In this document: piece after piece, positions 46,552-54,802 of the stretch
How positions within the stretch are numbered: the first letter of the stretch is position 1
How the letters are laid out: each line of letters begins with the position of its first letter
NCBI RefSeq assembly: GCF_900110145.1
Contig: NZ_FOCP01000002.1
Coordinates: 62,001 to 126,000 of the forward strand
Source of the DNA: Nitrosomonas marina
GTDB taxonomy: Bacteria > Pseudomonadota > Gammaproteobacteria > Burkholderiales > Nitrosomonadaceae
Direction: 5' to 3'
DNA: 64,000 nt
Position numbers and translations under genes: made by a program
Notes under the pieces: generated by a model
The model's database searches: none
What the model was told of the DNA's origin: nothing
Seen by the model: the letters and a program-made list of their open reading frames with translations, nothing else

Positions 46552-47436
46552 TTAATTTTTGACAAAGCCTAAATCTTTAATTATCTCTATAACGAGATCT
46601 CTGACATTTGAGTAATAACTATCATACCTATCTGATAATGTTATAAATTTTATGGAATCGTCAGAAGCATCGGATAATTTTGGAGTTGGTGGTAAAACAT
46701 TTTTAAAAATTTTGCAGTTTTTAAATTTTGCAAAATGATTTAGCTCATCTTTATGAAGTTTAAATTGTCTGGCTCTTTTGTCCGTTTTATTAAGAACAAA
46801 GCCTAATAACTTAAAGTTGTTTCTACGCCCCTTCCAATTTTTAATATTTTCAAGCATATTTAATGTGCCAGATAGGGCGTTAACGTTCAATCTGTTTGGC
46901 TCTGTTGGAACAATAAAGTATTCTGCTAGAAATGCACCAACTAAAGAGAACTTGTTTACTTTTGATATACTTCCCGGCAAGTCGACAAAAATAAAATCAT
47001 ATTTTGCAACTAGTTCACTTTCTATCCAGTGAGCCAATTCTAATGAATCATCAATAGAAGCTTTTTCATCAAAGCTCAGTGCTAAATTTGGCTCAGATAC
47101 CATGACATCGAGATTTCCAAGTCGGGTTTTTCTCGTTTTTGTTTCACTATTTTCTTCTCTGGTAAAAATGAACTTTGATAAATCTGGTTCTTCTTTTTTA
47201 TCAAGTTTAGCATTCAATATATAAGGAAGCGTTAATGAATTGTTAATAATTTCCGACACCTTTTCTATACCTAGCACCGCATTCGCACAAGAAGCTTGAG
47301 GATCAAAATCCATAACTAACACTTTGGATTTTTTTTTGTTTATAGTAATTGATGAAAGAAAATCAGATAAAAAAAGTGATAGTGTTGTTTTACCCACGCC
47401 GCCTTTGTTGTTGTATATTGCGATTGATTTGGCCAT
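46552..47436 (-). CDS. ParA/MinD-like ATPase of the island
   Basis: A 294-residue ATPase with the deviant Walker A motif NNKGGVGKTTL and the conserved switch VMDFDPQAS, then FIFVDLPGS. The family partitions plasmids or positions complexes. No ParB, centromere-like iterons or second gene is beside it. ATG 47436 is set by GAGGATATAA upstream; an upstream in-frame start would add 10 residues. It is markedly AT-rich compared with hsdM/hsdR, so it may have a separate origin. It may keep the excised island stable or serve a defence role; both are guesses. Confidence 0.87.
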   Translation of the reverse strand: MAKSIAIYNNKGGVGKTTLSLFLSDFLSSITINKKKSKVLVMDFDPQASCANAVLGIEKVSEIINNSLTLPYILNAKLDKKEEPDLSKFIFTREENSETKTRKTRLGNLDVMVSEPNLALSFDEKASIDDSLELAHWIESELVAKYDFIFVDLPGSISKVNKFSLVGAFLAEYFIVPTEPNRLNVNALSGTLNMLENIKNWKGRRNNFKLLGFVLNKTDKRARQFKLHKDELNHFAKFKNCKIFKNVLPPTPKLSDASDDSIKFITLSDRYDSYYSNVRDLVIEIIKDLGFVKN

Positions 47437-47680
47437 TTTATATCCTCTGTTTGCTTCGAAGTACACGTGTGGTATGCGTAATCAAAATTCGATATTTTTT
47501 GTAGGCAAGGCTTGTCATGCCACAAGAAGCTTAACGGAAAAAATTTTAATTACTTGACGATCTGTCTCCCAATACGTTTTTCGACAAGTCATGCCATATA
47601 AATCTATTGATATTAACTGTGGTAATTTGTGAAAACTTTATTTTGAAATAACCCATTAACTAATCTGTAATTATTCACAA

Positions 47681-48112
47681 ATGTGCGGCGGCATTCAATA
47701 TCAGGATCAGAAAATCCATTTTCCTCAACCAGATGCAAAATTGCCTCTATTATTGCGTAGCGGCGGCGTGACCTGGGTAACATGGGGTAATCGCAAAAAA
47801 GAAGCAAACAGAAAGTTTCCGAATGGCGGCTGGGCGCGGCTGGATTCAATTAAAGCAGGTAAATGGAAACCCTGGCACCCGAGGCCGGTTTTAATCGTTG
47901 CTGATCAATTCATGGAAAAAGACTATGATGAGCAGTCCCACTGGATAGAACTGGACAAAACGCTGGTGATTCAGGGTTTATTGGCTGAACGAACAAAAGA
48001 ACAAAAGATTGAACAGCGGGTTTATGTTGTTACGACTGAGACACCGCCAGAATATGCGTGGATACATGACAGGTGGCCAAGATTGGTCAAGTTTCAGGTT
48101 AAAAGCCGGTGA
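47681..48112 (+). CDS. Compact SRAP (HMCES/YedK-like) protein
   Basis: A 143-residue protein with the SRAP features: the catalytic Cys2 directly after Met (MCGG), the RKKEANRKFPNGGWARLDSI region with Asn and Arg, and the late HDRWPRL with the active-site histidine. SRAP proteins cap abasic sites in single-stranded DNA through Cys2. Family members such as YedK are around 220 residues; this is a short version, also met in mobile elements. It lies near the right att, with a terminator downstream, and may protect or repair island DNA. Confidence 0.8.
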   Translation: MCGGIQYQDQKIHFPQPDAKLPLLLRSGGVTWVTWGNRKKEANRKFPNGGWARLDSIKAGKWKPWHPRPVLIVADQFMEKDYDEQSHWIELDKTLVIQGLLAERTKEQKIEQRVYVVTTETPPEYAWIHDRWPRLVKFQVKSR

Positions 48113-48248
48113 ATCGGTCAGCCGGGACAGAACCCCGACCGACCGCGAGAACCGAAACTATTTTTCATATCAGTAATTAATAAGATCGAACATTCACGGC
48201 GAAACTTTAGAATTATTTTAGCCATCGTTTGACTACCCTGAAACACTG

Positions 48249-48268
48249 CCCACTTTACGTGGGTTTTT
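48249..48268 (+). terminator. Rho-independent terminator after SRAP gene
   Basis: CCCAC-TTTAC-GTGGG followed by TTTTT at 48264-48268. It lies 137 bases after the SRAP stop and 111 bases before the right att, and should insulate the island from the tRNA gene. Confidence 0.75.
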
Positions 48269-48290
48269 AATGTCTGCTATTTGCAGAATT

Positions 48291-48310
48291 TGCTTACAAA
48301 TCCCGTTACA
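48291..48310 (+). repeat. Inner-edge 20-mer, possible integrase arm site (right)
   Basis: TGCTTACAAAT-CC-CGTTACA, 18 of 20 identical and in the same orientation as 36637-36656. It lies 68 bases inside the right repeat. In the excised circle the two copies would flank the joined attachment site. Confidence 0.5.
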
Positions 48311-48378
48311 TTTTTTAGCGGGCTGAAAAATTTACCCAATCAACCTAAAGCAAATTTTGTTGTAACTTTTTGTTTTTG

Positions 48379-48439
48379 TTGGTGCCCGGGGCCGGAGTCG
48401 AACCGGCACGGACGCAATGTCCGAGGGATTTTAAGTCCC
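48379..48439 (-). repeat. Right attachment site within intact tRNA-Leu
   Basis: The 61-bp twin of 36438-36498. Here it is continuous with the 5' part of tRNA-Leu (48440-48467), so integration restored a complete tRNA. The crossover must lie inside this block. Confidence 0.92.
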
Positions 48440-48467
48440 TTGTGTCTACCAATTTCACCACCCGGGC
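48380..48467 (-). tRNA. tRNA-Leu (anticodon UAA)
   Basis: An 88-base tRNA with acceptor stem GCCCGGG/CCCGGGC, long variable arm (CGGACATTGCGTCCG), T-arm CCGGTTCGACTCCGG and encoded CCA. The anticodon loop CTTAAAA gives UAA, reading UUA. It is the third gene of a Gly-Cys-Leu tRNA operon and the island's insertion target. Confidence 0.96.
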
Positions 48468-48705
48468 ATATAAATATATAAAATACAATGAGTTACAGTT
48501 ATTGCTATCAAGTAAATTCAGAAGATTATAACCTGAAAAAAATTGTAATAGTAGCGTCAAATTTGTATTTGCATGATTCACTACAGATTTCAATACGTTT
48601 ATTACGCATTTTCTACATTAACCAGAAGGAATCGGAAATAAGCTACATACAGTGAATTGTTGGCACGGATTAGCTCAATCTACAGTGCTTTAATTCAAAT
48701 TGAAG

Positions 48706-48779
48706 TGGAGGCGGGGGTCGGAATCGAACCGGCGTAGACGGCTTTGCAGGCCGCTGCATAACCACTCTGCCACCCCGCC
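48706..48779 (-). tRNA. tRNA-Cys (anticodon GCA)
   Basis: A 74-base tRNA with acceptor stem GGCGGGG/CCCCGCC, U discriminator and encoded CCA. The anticodon loop CTGCAAA gives GCA. It lies 67 bases after tRNA-Gly and 238 before tRNA-Leu, in the order known from many proteobacteria (glyW-cysT-leuZ). Confidence 0.96.
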
Positions 48780-48845
48780 TTTGTGCTTTTCTAGAAAATA
48801 CCAATTGCCGGCAAAAAATTGGAATTTGGAGATTTTGCTCTAAAA

Positions 48846-48920
48846 TGGAGCGGGAAACGAGGCTCGAACTCGCGACCCCAACCTTGGCAAGGTTGTGCTC
48901 TACCACTGAGCTATTCCCGC
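48846..48920 (-). tRNA. tRNA-Gly (anticodon GCC)
   Basis: A 75-base tRNA with acceptor stem GCGGGAA/TTCCCGC, U discriminator and encoded CCA. The anticodon loop TTGCCAA gives GCC. It is the first gene of the tRNA operon, about 56 bases after the predicted transcription start. Confidence 0.96.
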
Positions 48921-48982
48921 ATTTTGTACGATCAGAAGTTTTCTTTTATATCGAAAGTAAACACCCAAAAGACAAGGCAAGG

Positions 48983-49010
48983 ATTATAGAGACTCTGTTT
49001 TTTTTGTCAA
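48983..49010 (-). promoter_or_regulatory. Consensus sigma-70 promoter of the tRNA operon
   Basis: On minus, a perfect -35 TTGACA (49010-49005) and a perfect -10 TATAAT (48988-48983) with a 16-base spacer rich in A. The start site should be near 48976. Two consensus hexamers are expected of a stable-RNA promoter. Confidence 0.85.
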
Positions 49011-49879
49011 GGTATGTATTGAAAGTATGTAAAGTATAAAGTTTTTCCAAAGAAAACTGTCTGGGCCCAAACTGTCTGGATTACTCTCGACAATGCTGCT
49101 TTAAAATACACGCAGGAGCAAAACCGGATTTTAGCCTACACACATTTGCAGAGGCACCGCGATTCTGGTGCGCTTGAATTTTGACTCGACAACCGGCTTT
49201 CTTGTTTCGTTGTTACCCTCTCTCACTTGCTGAACCAGTGATCTTTCTTTTCTAACTTCACTTACTGTACAGCCTTAATGCCTGCTAGAAACAAATCCAG
49301 TCATTGATTAAATATGTTTTCAGAAGCACATTGCGTTCTAGATTATTGACAACAAAAAATATTCCCAGTCTTTTATCTCCACAATTATCATTAATATTAC
49401 CAGTATTAATAGCGCGATCACCAAGGGCATTTCTGTCTCTGTCATCCAGCAGAGACACAGGTCGACCCATCATATTTTTATGACATTTTCAACTTTGAAT
49501 AGTGTTAATAAAACAAATTTGCTTAATCTTCGAGCAACGGCCCCGCCGGTTTATGAATCGTCCGTTTAAAGATGAAATTCACAGTTTTATCCACAGAAAT
49601 TGTGAATAACATATTTTCCAAAAACCTGCTGTTTTTATTGGATACCAGCAGAAAAATTGTTTCAGGTACTCCAGCTTGAATGGAAACAAGGAAAATCATA
49701 TCTCAGGCTGTGTATAATCAAACTGTCTTTCACGCAATATTTTTTCCTTGAACCGAAAAATATGCAGGACATACAATTATTAAAATATGTCATCGCTGCC
49801 TTCTGAACAAAATACGATATTCGATTCAAAACAATACTGCATCATCAGCTTTTTCAGCTGAATTTGCACTTTAATCACT
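49011..49879. other. Long intergenic region with inverted DnaA-box pair
   Basis: Nearly 870 bases between the tRNA promoter and the PhoX-like gene with no convincing gene. An open minus frame at 49285-49473 looks non-coding. A short direct repeat AACTGTCTGG occurs twice near 49057-49079. At 49587-49595 there is a perfect DnaA box TTATCCACA and, 5 bases on, an inverted near-perfect box TGTGAATAA (49601-49609). This is not the usual origin context, as dnaA, dnaN and gyrB are absent. Confidence 0.5.
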
Positions 49880-51049
49880 ATGAAAATATTTGAGCAACAG
49901 CGCAGAAAATTACTTAAGTTCGGCCTGCTCGGTGGTGTAGGTGTATTTATTTCAAACCACTTGTTCTCTGCGTCGACTCTGGCTGCATCGTTAGCCAGGG
50001 CGGCACAAGATGGCCTGCTGCCGCCGGATACTAATGGCATACGCCTGCCTGAAGGATTCCGTTCACGCATCGTAGCGCATTCAGGGCAGACAATCTTCGG
50101 TTATGACTGGCATGCAGCGCCTGATGGTGGCGCAACATTTGCATCACCAGACGGTGGATGGATATACGTATCCAACAGCGAACTCGATTCCCAAAAGGGT
50201 GGTGTTGGCGCGATTCGTTTTGACCGCCTTGGCGAAATAACCGACGCCTATTCCATACTTAACAATACCACGCGAAATTGCGCGGGTGGTCATACACCAT
50301 GGCAGACCTGGTTCTCATGCGAGGAATATGACAATGGTCAAGTATGGGAATGCGACCCTTTCGGCATACAACCCGCACGTTTGAGGCCTGCACTGGGTAC
50401 TTTCAGCCACGAGGCTGTAGCCGTCGATTTGCAAAGTAAGCAATTGTACTTGACTGAAGATAAACCCGATGGATGTTTATACCGCTACACCGCCAGAGCA
50501 ATTGATGCTACGGGCAGACCCGATCTTGATAACGGTTTTCTGGAAGTGGCCGAGGTTGTCGACGACCGCATTGGCACAGTACGCTGGCACTTAATTCACG
50601 ATCCACTTGCGAAGCACACACCGACGCGTTATCAAATAAAGCAATGTACGGCATTTGATGGTGGTGAAGGTATCTGGTTCCATGCAGGCATTGTTTACTT
50701 CACCACCAAGGGAAACGATCGGATTTGGGCATACAACACGCTGAGGAAGCGGCTCACCATCATTTATAATGCTGCCCGTTATCCAAATCCTGTACTGACC
50801 GGTGTCGACAATATTACGGTCAATGCATCAGGCGAATTACTGGTGGCCGAAGACGGCGGCGATATGCAGATAGTTGTCGTCTCTTCGGACACTGTCATGC
50901 CGTTGCTACAAGTGGTTAACCATGACCGATCAGAAATTACAGGCCCCTCTTTCAGTCCGGACGGGACGCGTTTGTATTTCAGTTCGCAACGTGGTTCGAC
51001 GGGCAAATCAGAAGACGGCATGACTTTTGAAATAACCGGGCCTTTTTGA
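49880..51049 (+). CDS. PhoX-like/DUF839 exported alkaline phosphatase family protein
   Basis: A 389-residue protein with a Tat signal, QRRKLLKFG at residues 7-15, followed by a hydrophobic stretch ending near SASTLAAS. The rest matches the PhoX/DUF839 beta-propeller family: FSCEEYDNGQ, ALGTFSHEAVAVD, YLTEDKPDGCLYRY and the later FEGGEGIWFH-like segment. PhoX enzymes hydrolyse phosphate esters with Fe and Ca in the periplasm. The protein is shorter than classic PhoX (over 500 residues), so activity is not certain. Next gene starts 51 bases downstream, possibly in the same transcript. Confidence 0.82.
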   Translation: MKIFEQQRRKLLKFGLLGGVGVFISNHLFSASTLAASLARAAQDGLLPPDTNGIRLPEGFRSRIVAHSGQTIFGYDWHAAPDGGATFASPDGGWIYVSNSELDSQKGGVGAIRFDRLGEITDAYSILNNTTRNCAGGHTPWQTWFSCEEYDNGQVWECDPFGIQPARLRPALGTFSHEAVAVDLQSKQLYLTEDKPDGCLYRYTARAIDATGRPDLDNGFLEVAEVVDDRIGTVRWHLIHDPLAKHTPTRYQIKQCTAFDGGEGIWFHAGIVYFTTKGNDRIWAYNTLRKRLTIIYNAARYPNPVLTGVDNITVNASGELLVAEDGGDMQIVVVSSDTVMPLLQVVNHDRSEITGPSFSPDGTRLYFSSQRGSTGKSEDGMTFEITGPF

Positions 51050-51100
51050 CTGTGCCGAATTTAATAATGATACCCAAACCTTATTAAGGAGTTAATCCAT

Positions 51101-52231
51101 ATGCCCGATAACGGCCGTTTTCTGTCCCGTTTGATCTGGATCACACTGGCGGTCATGCTGCTGATTCTTTTATTTCGCGATATGTCCGATTTCTTTATTT
51201 TCGGAGACAAACGCGAATACGCCGAACCTCGCATTGTCGAAGCGCGTGGAAATCTTGCCGAAGACGAACTCAGCACAATTGAGTTATTTGAAAACTCACG
51301 CGACTCGGTAGTTTTTATTACGACCCGTCAACGCGTCATGGACGCCTGGACACGAAATATCTTTTCCGTACCCAGTGGAACGGGTTCCGGTTTTATCTGG
51401 GATGATCACGGCCATATCATAACCAATTTTCATGTCATTAAAGGTGCCAGCGAAGCCATGGTTCGCTTGGTTGACGGACGGGACTATAAAGCAGCGCTGG
51501 TTGGCGCAAGTCCTGCACACGATATTGCTGTTCTACGCATCGGTATCGGCTTTCAACGCCCCGCGCCTGTTCCGCTCGGTACCAGCGATGATCTTAAGGT
51601 AGGGCAAAAAGTGTTTGCCATCGGCAATCCTTTCGGTCTGGACTGGACATTAACAACCGGTATCGTGTCAGCTCTCGACCGTTCACTTCCAGGTGAAAAC
51701 GGACGCATAATCAGTAATCTGATTCAGACAGATGCCGCCATTAACCCTGGCAATTCTGGCGGCCCCCTGCTGGATTCTGCAGGCCGACTGATCGGCATTA
51801 ATACAGCGATTTACAGTCCCAGTGGCGCAAGCGCAGGTATCGGGTTTGCCGTACCGGTCAATACCGTTAATCGAGTTGTCCCGCAACTCATCAGCCGTGG
51901 CAAATATATTCGGCCGGCATTGGGCATAACTGTCGATGGCAAGTTTAATGAACGTTTAACCAGCACTATCAATGTTAATGGAATTGTCATACTGGGCGTC
52001 GGCCGGGGCTCGGCTGCAGAGGCCGCAGGACTCAAAGGTGCCGTGATTTCTCCCGATGGCGAAATCACACCAAGGGATATCATAATCGCCATCAACGGCG
52101 AACAGGTCGATTCGGTTGAAAAGCTGTTGTCAATTATTGATGGATACCGCGTTGGTGATACCATACAAGTCAGAATAATACGCAATGAGCAGGAGATGGA
52201 AATACCTGTTACGTTACAGCCGGGTGAATAA
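51101..52231 (+). CDS. DegS/HtrA-type membrane-anchored serine protease
   Basis: A 376-residue periplasmic protease. One N-terminal membrane helix (residues about 9-26) is followed by a trypsin domain with the triad H111 (NFHVIKG), D141 (AHDIAVL) and S219 (GNSGGPL), then a single PDZ domain from about residue 265. One PDZ and an uncleaved anchor are the DegS layout, not DegP (two PDZ). Such proteases watch for misfolded outer-membrane proteins. The ribosome site AAGGAG precedes ATG 51101 by about ten bases. No sigma-E regulator genes are nearby. Confidence 0.93.
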   Translation: MPDNGRFLSRLIWITLAVMLLILLFRDMSDFFIFGDKREYAEPRIVEARGNLAEDELSTIELFENSRDSVVFITTRQRVMDAWTRNIFSVPSGTGSGFIWDDHGHIITNFHVIKGASEAMVRLVDGRDYKAALVGASPAHDIAVLRIGIGFQRPAPVPLGTSDDLKVGQKVFAIGNPFGLDWTLTTGIVSALDRSLPGENGRIISNLIQTDAAINPGNSGGPLLDSAGRLIGINTAIYSPSGASAGIGFAVPVNTVNRVVPQLISRGKYIRPALGITVDGKFNERLTSTINVNGIVILGVGRGSAAEAAGLKGAVISPDGEITPRDIIIAINGEQVDSVEKLLSIIDGYRVGDTIQVRIIRNEQEMEIPVTLQPGE

Positions 52232-52290
52232 ATAACGCCACATCATCCATTCATAACAGCATGCCGACCCAGGGCGGCTGATCAGGCATC

Positions 52291-53589
52291 ATGAACATAA
52301 CAACCAAAATTCTTATCTGGATGGCCGCCGGATTGGTCACTGGCAGCCTGATCAACTATTTTGCGACAGACAATTCTATTATCCAGGTCTATTTTGTCGA
52401 CGGACTGTTCCATGTAGCAGGTGCAGTATTTATCAATTTGTTGAAAATGCTGGTGGTTCCACTGGTCACATTTTCACTGATTTGCGGCGTTTGCGGTATT
52501 GGCGATATCAATAAACTGGGACGTGTCGGTATAAAAGCGTTTACTTTATTTTTACTGTCTACGTCTCTGGCTATTTCATTAGCGATCCTGGTGGCAAAGA
52601 ACGTTGCACCCGGTAAAAACTTTAATTTAGCGGAAGGTTTGCCAGATACGTTTACCGTGCCGGAAGCGCCGCCAATTACCCAGGTTTTTATCAATCTGGT
52701 GCCAAGCAACCCAGTCACCGCACTGGCAGAAGGCAACATGCTGCAGATTATCTTTTTTACAATACTGTTTGCAATTTCACTGCTCATGATCGGTGAACGC
52801 GGGCGACCACTGATACAGACTGCGGAACGCATTAATGATGTCATGATGCAGGTGGTGAATGTTGTGATGTCCTTCGCACCATATGGGGTATTTGCATTAA
52901 TGGCAAAAACCTTTGCACAACAGGGAATCGGTCTGATTATGCCAATGATTGGCTATTTTGGCGTGGTAGTAGGCGTACTAGTCTGCCACGCGACGGGCAC
53001 GCTGATGCTGTTACTAAAATTTCTTGGAAAAATCAGCCCAACTAAGTTTTTGAGAAAAATGCGAACGGCCCAGATTTTCGCCTTTAGCACTGCCAGCTCA
53101 AACGCAACCATTCCTGTAACGCTCAGAACAGTCGAGAAGCGAATGGGCGTTGATAATTCAACCGCTGCATTTATCGTGCCATTTGGCGCCACAATCAACA
53201 TGGACGGTACCGCCATTATGCAAGGTGTCGCGACAGTGTTCATCGCCAATGTTTATGGTATAGAAATCGGTATTGTCGGCTATCTAACTGTTATCGGAAT
53301 GTCCGTTCTGGCATCAATCGGAACTGCGGGTGTGCCAGGCGTAGGTCTGATCATGCTTGCAATGGTGTTTAATCAAGTCGGGCTTCCCGTTGAAGGTATT
53401 GCCCTGATTATGGGCGTCGACCGTCTGCTCGATATGATTCGAACAGCTGTCAATGTAACAGGAGATGCCGTTGTCACTATGATTGTGGCACACAGTGAAA
53501 ACAGCCTATCAATGATCGTTTTCAATGACCCTTCAGCGGGCATGCTTGAAACAGTGCACCTTCCTCATCACGATCCTGGGAAAAAATGA
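52291..53589 (+). CDS. Dicarboxylate/amino acid:cation symporter (DAACS)
   Basis: A 432-residue glutamate/C4-dicarboxylate type symporter. The serine-rich loop STASSNATIPVT and the NMDG motif in FGATINMDGTAIMQG are the conserved substrate- and cation-binding elements, and the later motif GTAGVPGVGLIML completes the site. About eight helices and two re-entrant loops fit the family. It is plus-strand and its stop codon directly touches the stop of exbD (minus) with no base between. The substrate could be glutamate, aspartate or dicarboxylates. Confidence 0.93.
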   Translation: MNITTKILIWMAAGLVTGSLINYFATDNSIIQVYFVDGLFHVAGAVFINLLKMLVVPLVTFSLICGVCGIGDINKLGRVGIKAFTLFLLSTSLAISLAILVAKNVAPGKNFNLAEGLPDTFTVPEAPPITQVFINLVPSNPVTALAEGNMLQIIFFTILFAISLLMIGERGRPLIQTAERINDVMMQVVNVVMSFAPYGVFALMAKTFAQQGIGLIMPMIGYFGVVVGVLVCHATGTLMLLLKFLGKISPTKFLRKMRTAQIFAFSTASSNATIPVTLRTVEKRMGVDNSTAAFIVPFGATINMDGTAIMQGVATVFIANVYGIEIGIVGYLTVIGMSVLASIGTAGVPGVGLIMLAMVFNQVGLPVEGIALIMGVDRLLDMIRTAVNVTGDAVVTMIVAHSENSLSMIVFNDPSAGMLETVHLPHHDPGKK

Positions 53590-54015
53590 CTATTGCTGCA
53601 CCAATGTCGGATCAGTGATAAAACCGATTCTCGCCATCCCTGCATTCGCGGCGATACTCATCGCTCGCGCAACATGCTCATATTGTGTAGTTTTATCTGC
53701 GCGAATATGCAGCTCTGTCTTGGGATCCTGTAACACTGCCGACGCAAATCGTTCAGACAACTGATCGAACTGTACGGGTTCACCATTCCAGAAAAAATCG
53801 CCATCAGCCCGAATCGCCAGCTCGATATGCTCAGGTTGCGTAAAATTGGGGGTGCTTTCGGCCTTGGGCAAATCAATTTTGACAGAATGTGTCAATAATG
53901 GCGCGGTAATAATAAAAATAATCAACAACACCAGCATAACATCAACCAATGGCACGACATTGATCTCAGACATGGGTGCCTGCTGTTTTCCACTATTCAT
54001 ACTGCCAAATCCCAT
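53590..54015 (-). CDS. exbD: ExbD/TolR biopolymer transport protein
   Basis: A 141-residue inner-membrane protein: one helix (residues about 22-42, VPLVDVMLVLLIIFIITAPLL) with the conserved Asp in VDVM that carries protons, then a periplasmic domain. ATG 54015 overlaps the exbB stop (TGATG), showing coupling. It is the last gene of tonB-exbB-exbD. ExbD and TolR are hard to tell apart; context with TonB favours ExbD. Confidence 0.9.
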   Translation of the reverse strand: MGFGSMNSGKQQAPMSEINVVPLVDVMLVLLIIFIITAPLLTHSVKIDLPKAESTPNFTQPEHIELAIRADGDFFWNGEPVQFDQLSERFASAVLQDPKTELHIRADKTTQYEHVARAMSIAANAGMARIGFITDPTLVQQ

Positions 54016-54797
54016 CACTGGCCTCTTTCTTCAAGATTGGAGTACGTGGTTGCGGGTGCAATAGTTTGTGGTACAGGTGATTGAGAACGCTGTATGGAGG
54101 CATCATTACCATTGGCAACACCATTACCTATCGTAATTAAAACGAAAAGGTCGTGCGCAAATGCATCCAACCGGGCTAACCAAATCCGGTTACGTCGAAC
54201 AAATGCGTTATAGGCTAATACTGCCGGAATCGCAACCGCCAGCCCCAGCGCTGTCATTATCAATGCTTCACCGACCGGGCCAGCAACCTTATCGAGTGTT
54301 CCCTGTCCGGACAAACCGATCTGGATCAGAGCATGATAGATACCCCAGACCGTTCCTAGCAAACCGATGTAAGGCGCAGCCGATCCTGCCGATGCAATCA
54401 ATGTCAAACCGTTCTCTACTCGCGCAGCTTCCTGATCAATTCCATTACGTAAAGCGCGCGTCAGAAACTCACTGGTGCCACCGGCCGCAACCAGTTTGTG
54501 TGAATCGTGCATTTTGGAGTCTGCAGCAGCTTCTATACCCAATTTTGCCAATTCAGCAAACGCATTGTTCGGAGGTGTTGTGCCGTTGAACGAACTTTTT
54601 ACTTCATCCAGTGATTCAACGTTCCAGAAATGATTCAGGAAAACAGTAGCGCGCTTTTTTGCTATAAAATTGGCAATACTTTTTGTAATAATCAGATACC
54701 AGCTGGCAATCGAAAGCGAAACCAGCAATACCAATACGCTGATACCGACGCCATCGATCTGGGCGAGAAAATGAGAAAAACCAAGTCCTTGTTCCAT
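54015..54797 (-). CDS. exbB: ExbB/TolQ/MotA proton channel protein
   Basis: A 260-residue membrane protein with helices near residues 12-35, 150-175 and 190-215. GSAAPYIGLLGTVWGIYHAL and the GPVGEALIMTALGLAVAIPAV segment are the family motifs. It forms the channel for ExbD. The ribosome site GGAAA lies inside the tonB stop region, 5 bases before the gap, supporting coupling. It is a bit longer than E. coli ExbB. Confidence 0.92.
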   Translation of the reverse strand: MEQGLGFSHFLAQIDGVGISVLVLLVSLSIASWYLIITKSIANFIAKKRATVFLNHFWNVESLDEVKSSFNGTTPPNNAFAELAKLGIEAAADSKMHDSHKLVAAGGTSEFLTRALRNGIDQEAARVENGLTLIASAGSAAPYIGLLGTVWGIYHALIQIGLSGQGTLDKVAGPVGEALIMTALGLAVAIPAVLAYNAFVRRNRIWLARLDAFAHDLFVLITIGNGVANGNDASIQRSQSPVPQTIAPATTYSNLEERGQ

Positions 54798-54802
54798 TTA
54801 AA

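Larger units (their letters stand above)
36438..48439. mobile_element. Genomic island in tRNA-Leu(UAA) carrying type I restriction-modification
   Basis: A 12.0-kb element bounded by 61-bp identical direct repeats of the tRNA-Leu 3' end (36438-36498 and 48379-48439). It holds a P4-type tyrosine integrase, an AlpA-like regulator, a RepA-like ATPase, unknown proteins, hsdM-hsdS-hsdR, a ParA-like ATPase and a compact SRAP protein. The intact tRNA is at the right edge; the displaced 3' fragment at the left. An 18/20-identical 20-mer lies inside each edge. The backbone resembles P4-like satellites or integrative plasmids without virion or conjugation genes, carrying a defence cargo. Confidence 0.88.

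Noticed and set aside
48345..49039. Open frames through the three tRNA genes
   Set aside because: They overlap tRNAs on either strand and cannot be coding.
49285..49473. 62-codon minus frame in the gap after the tRNA genes
   Set aside because: No ribosome site and no recognisable protein features; a decayed gene cannot be excluded.
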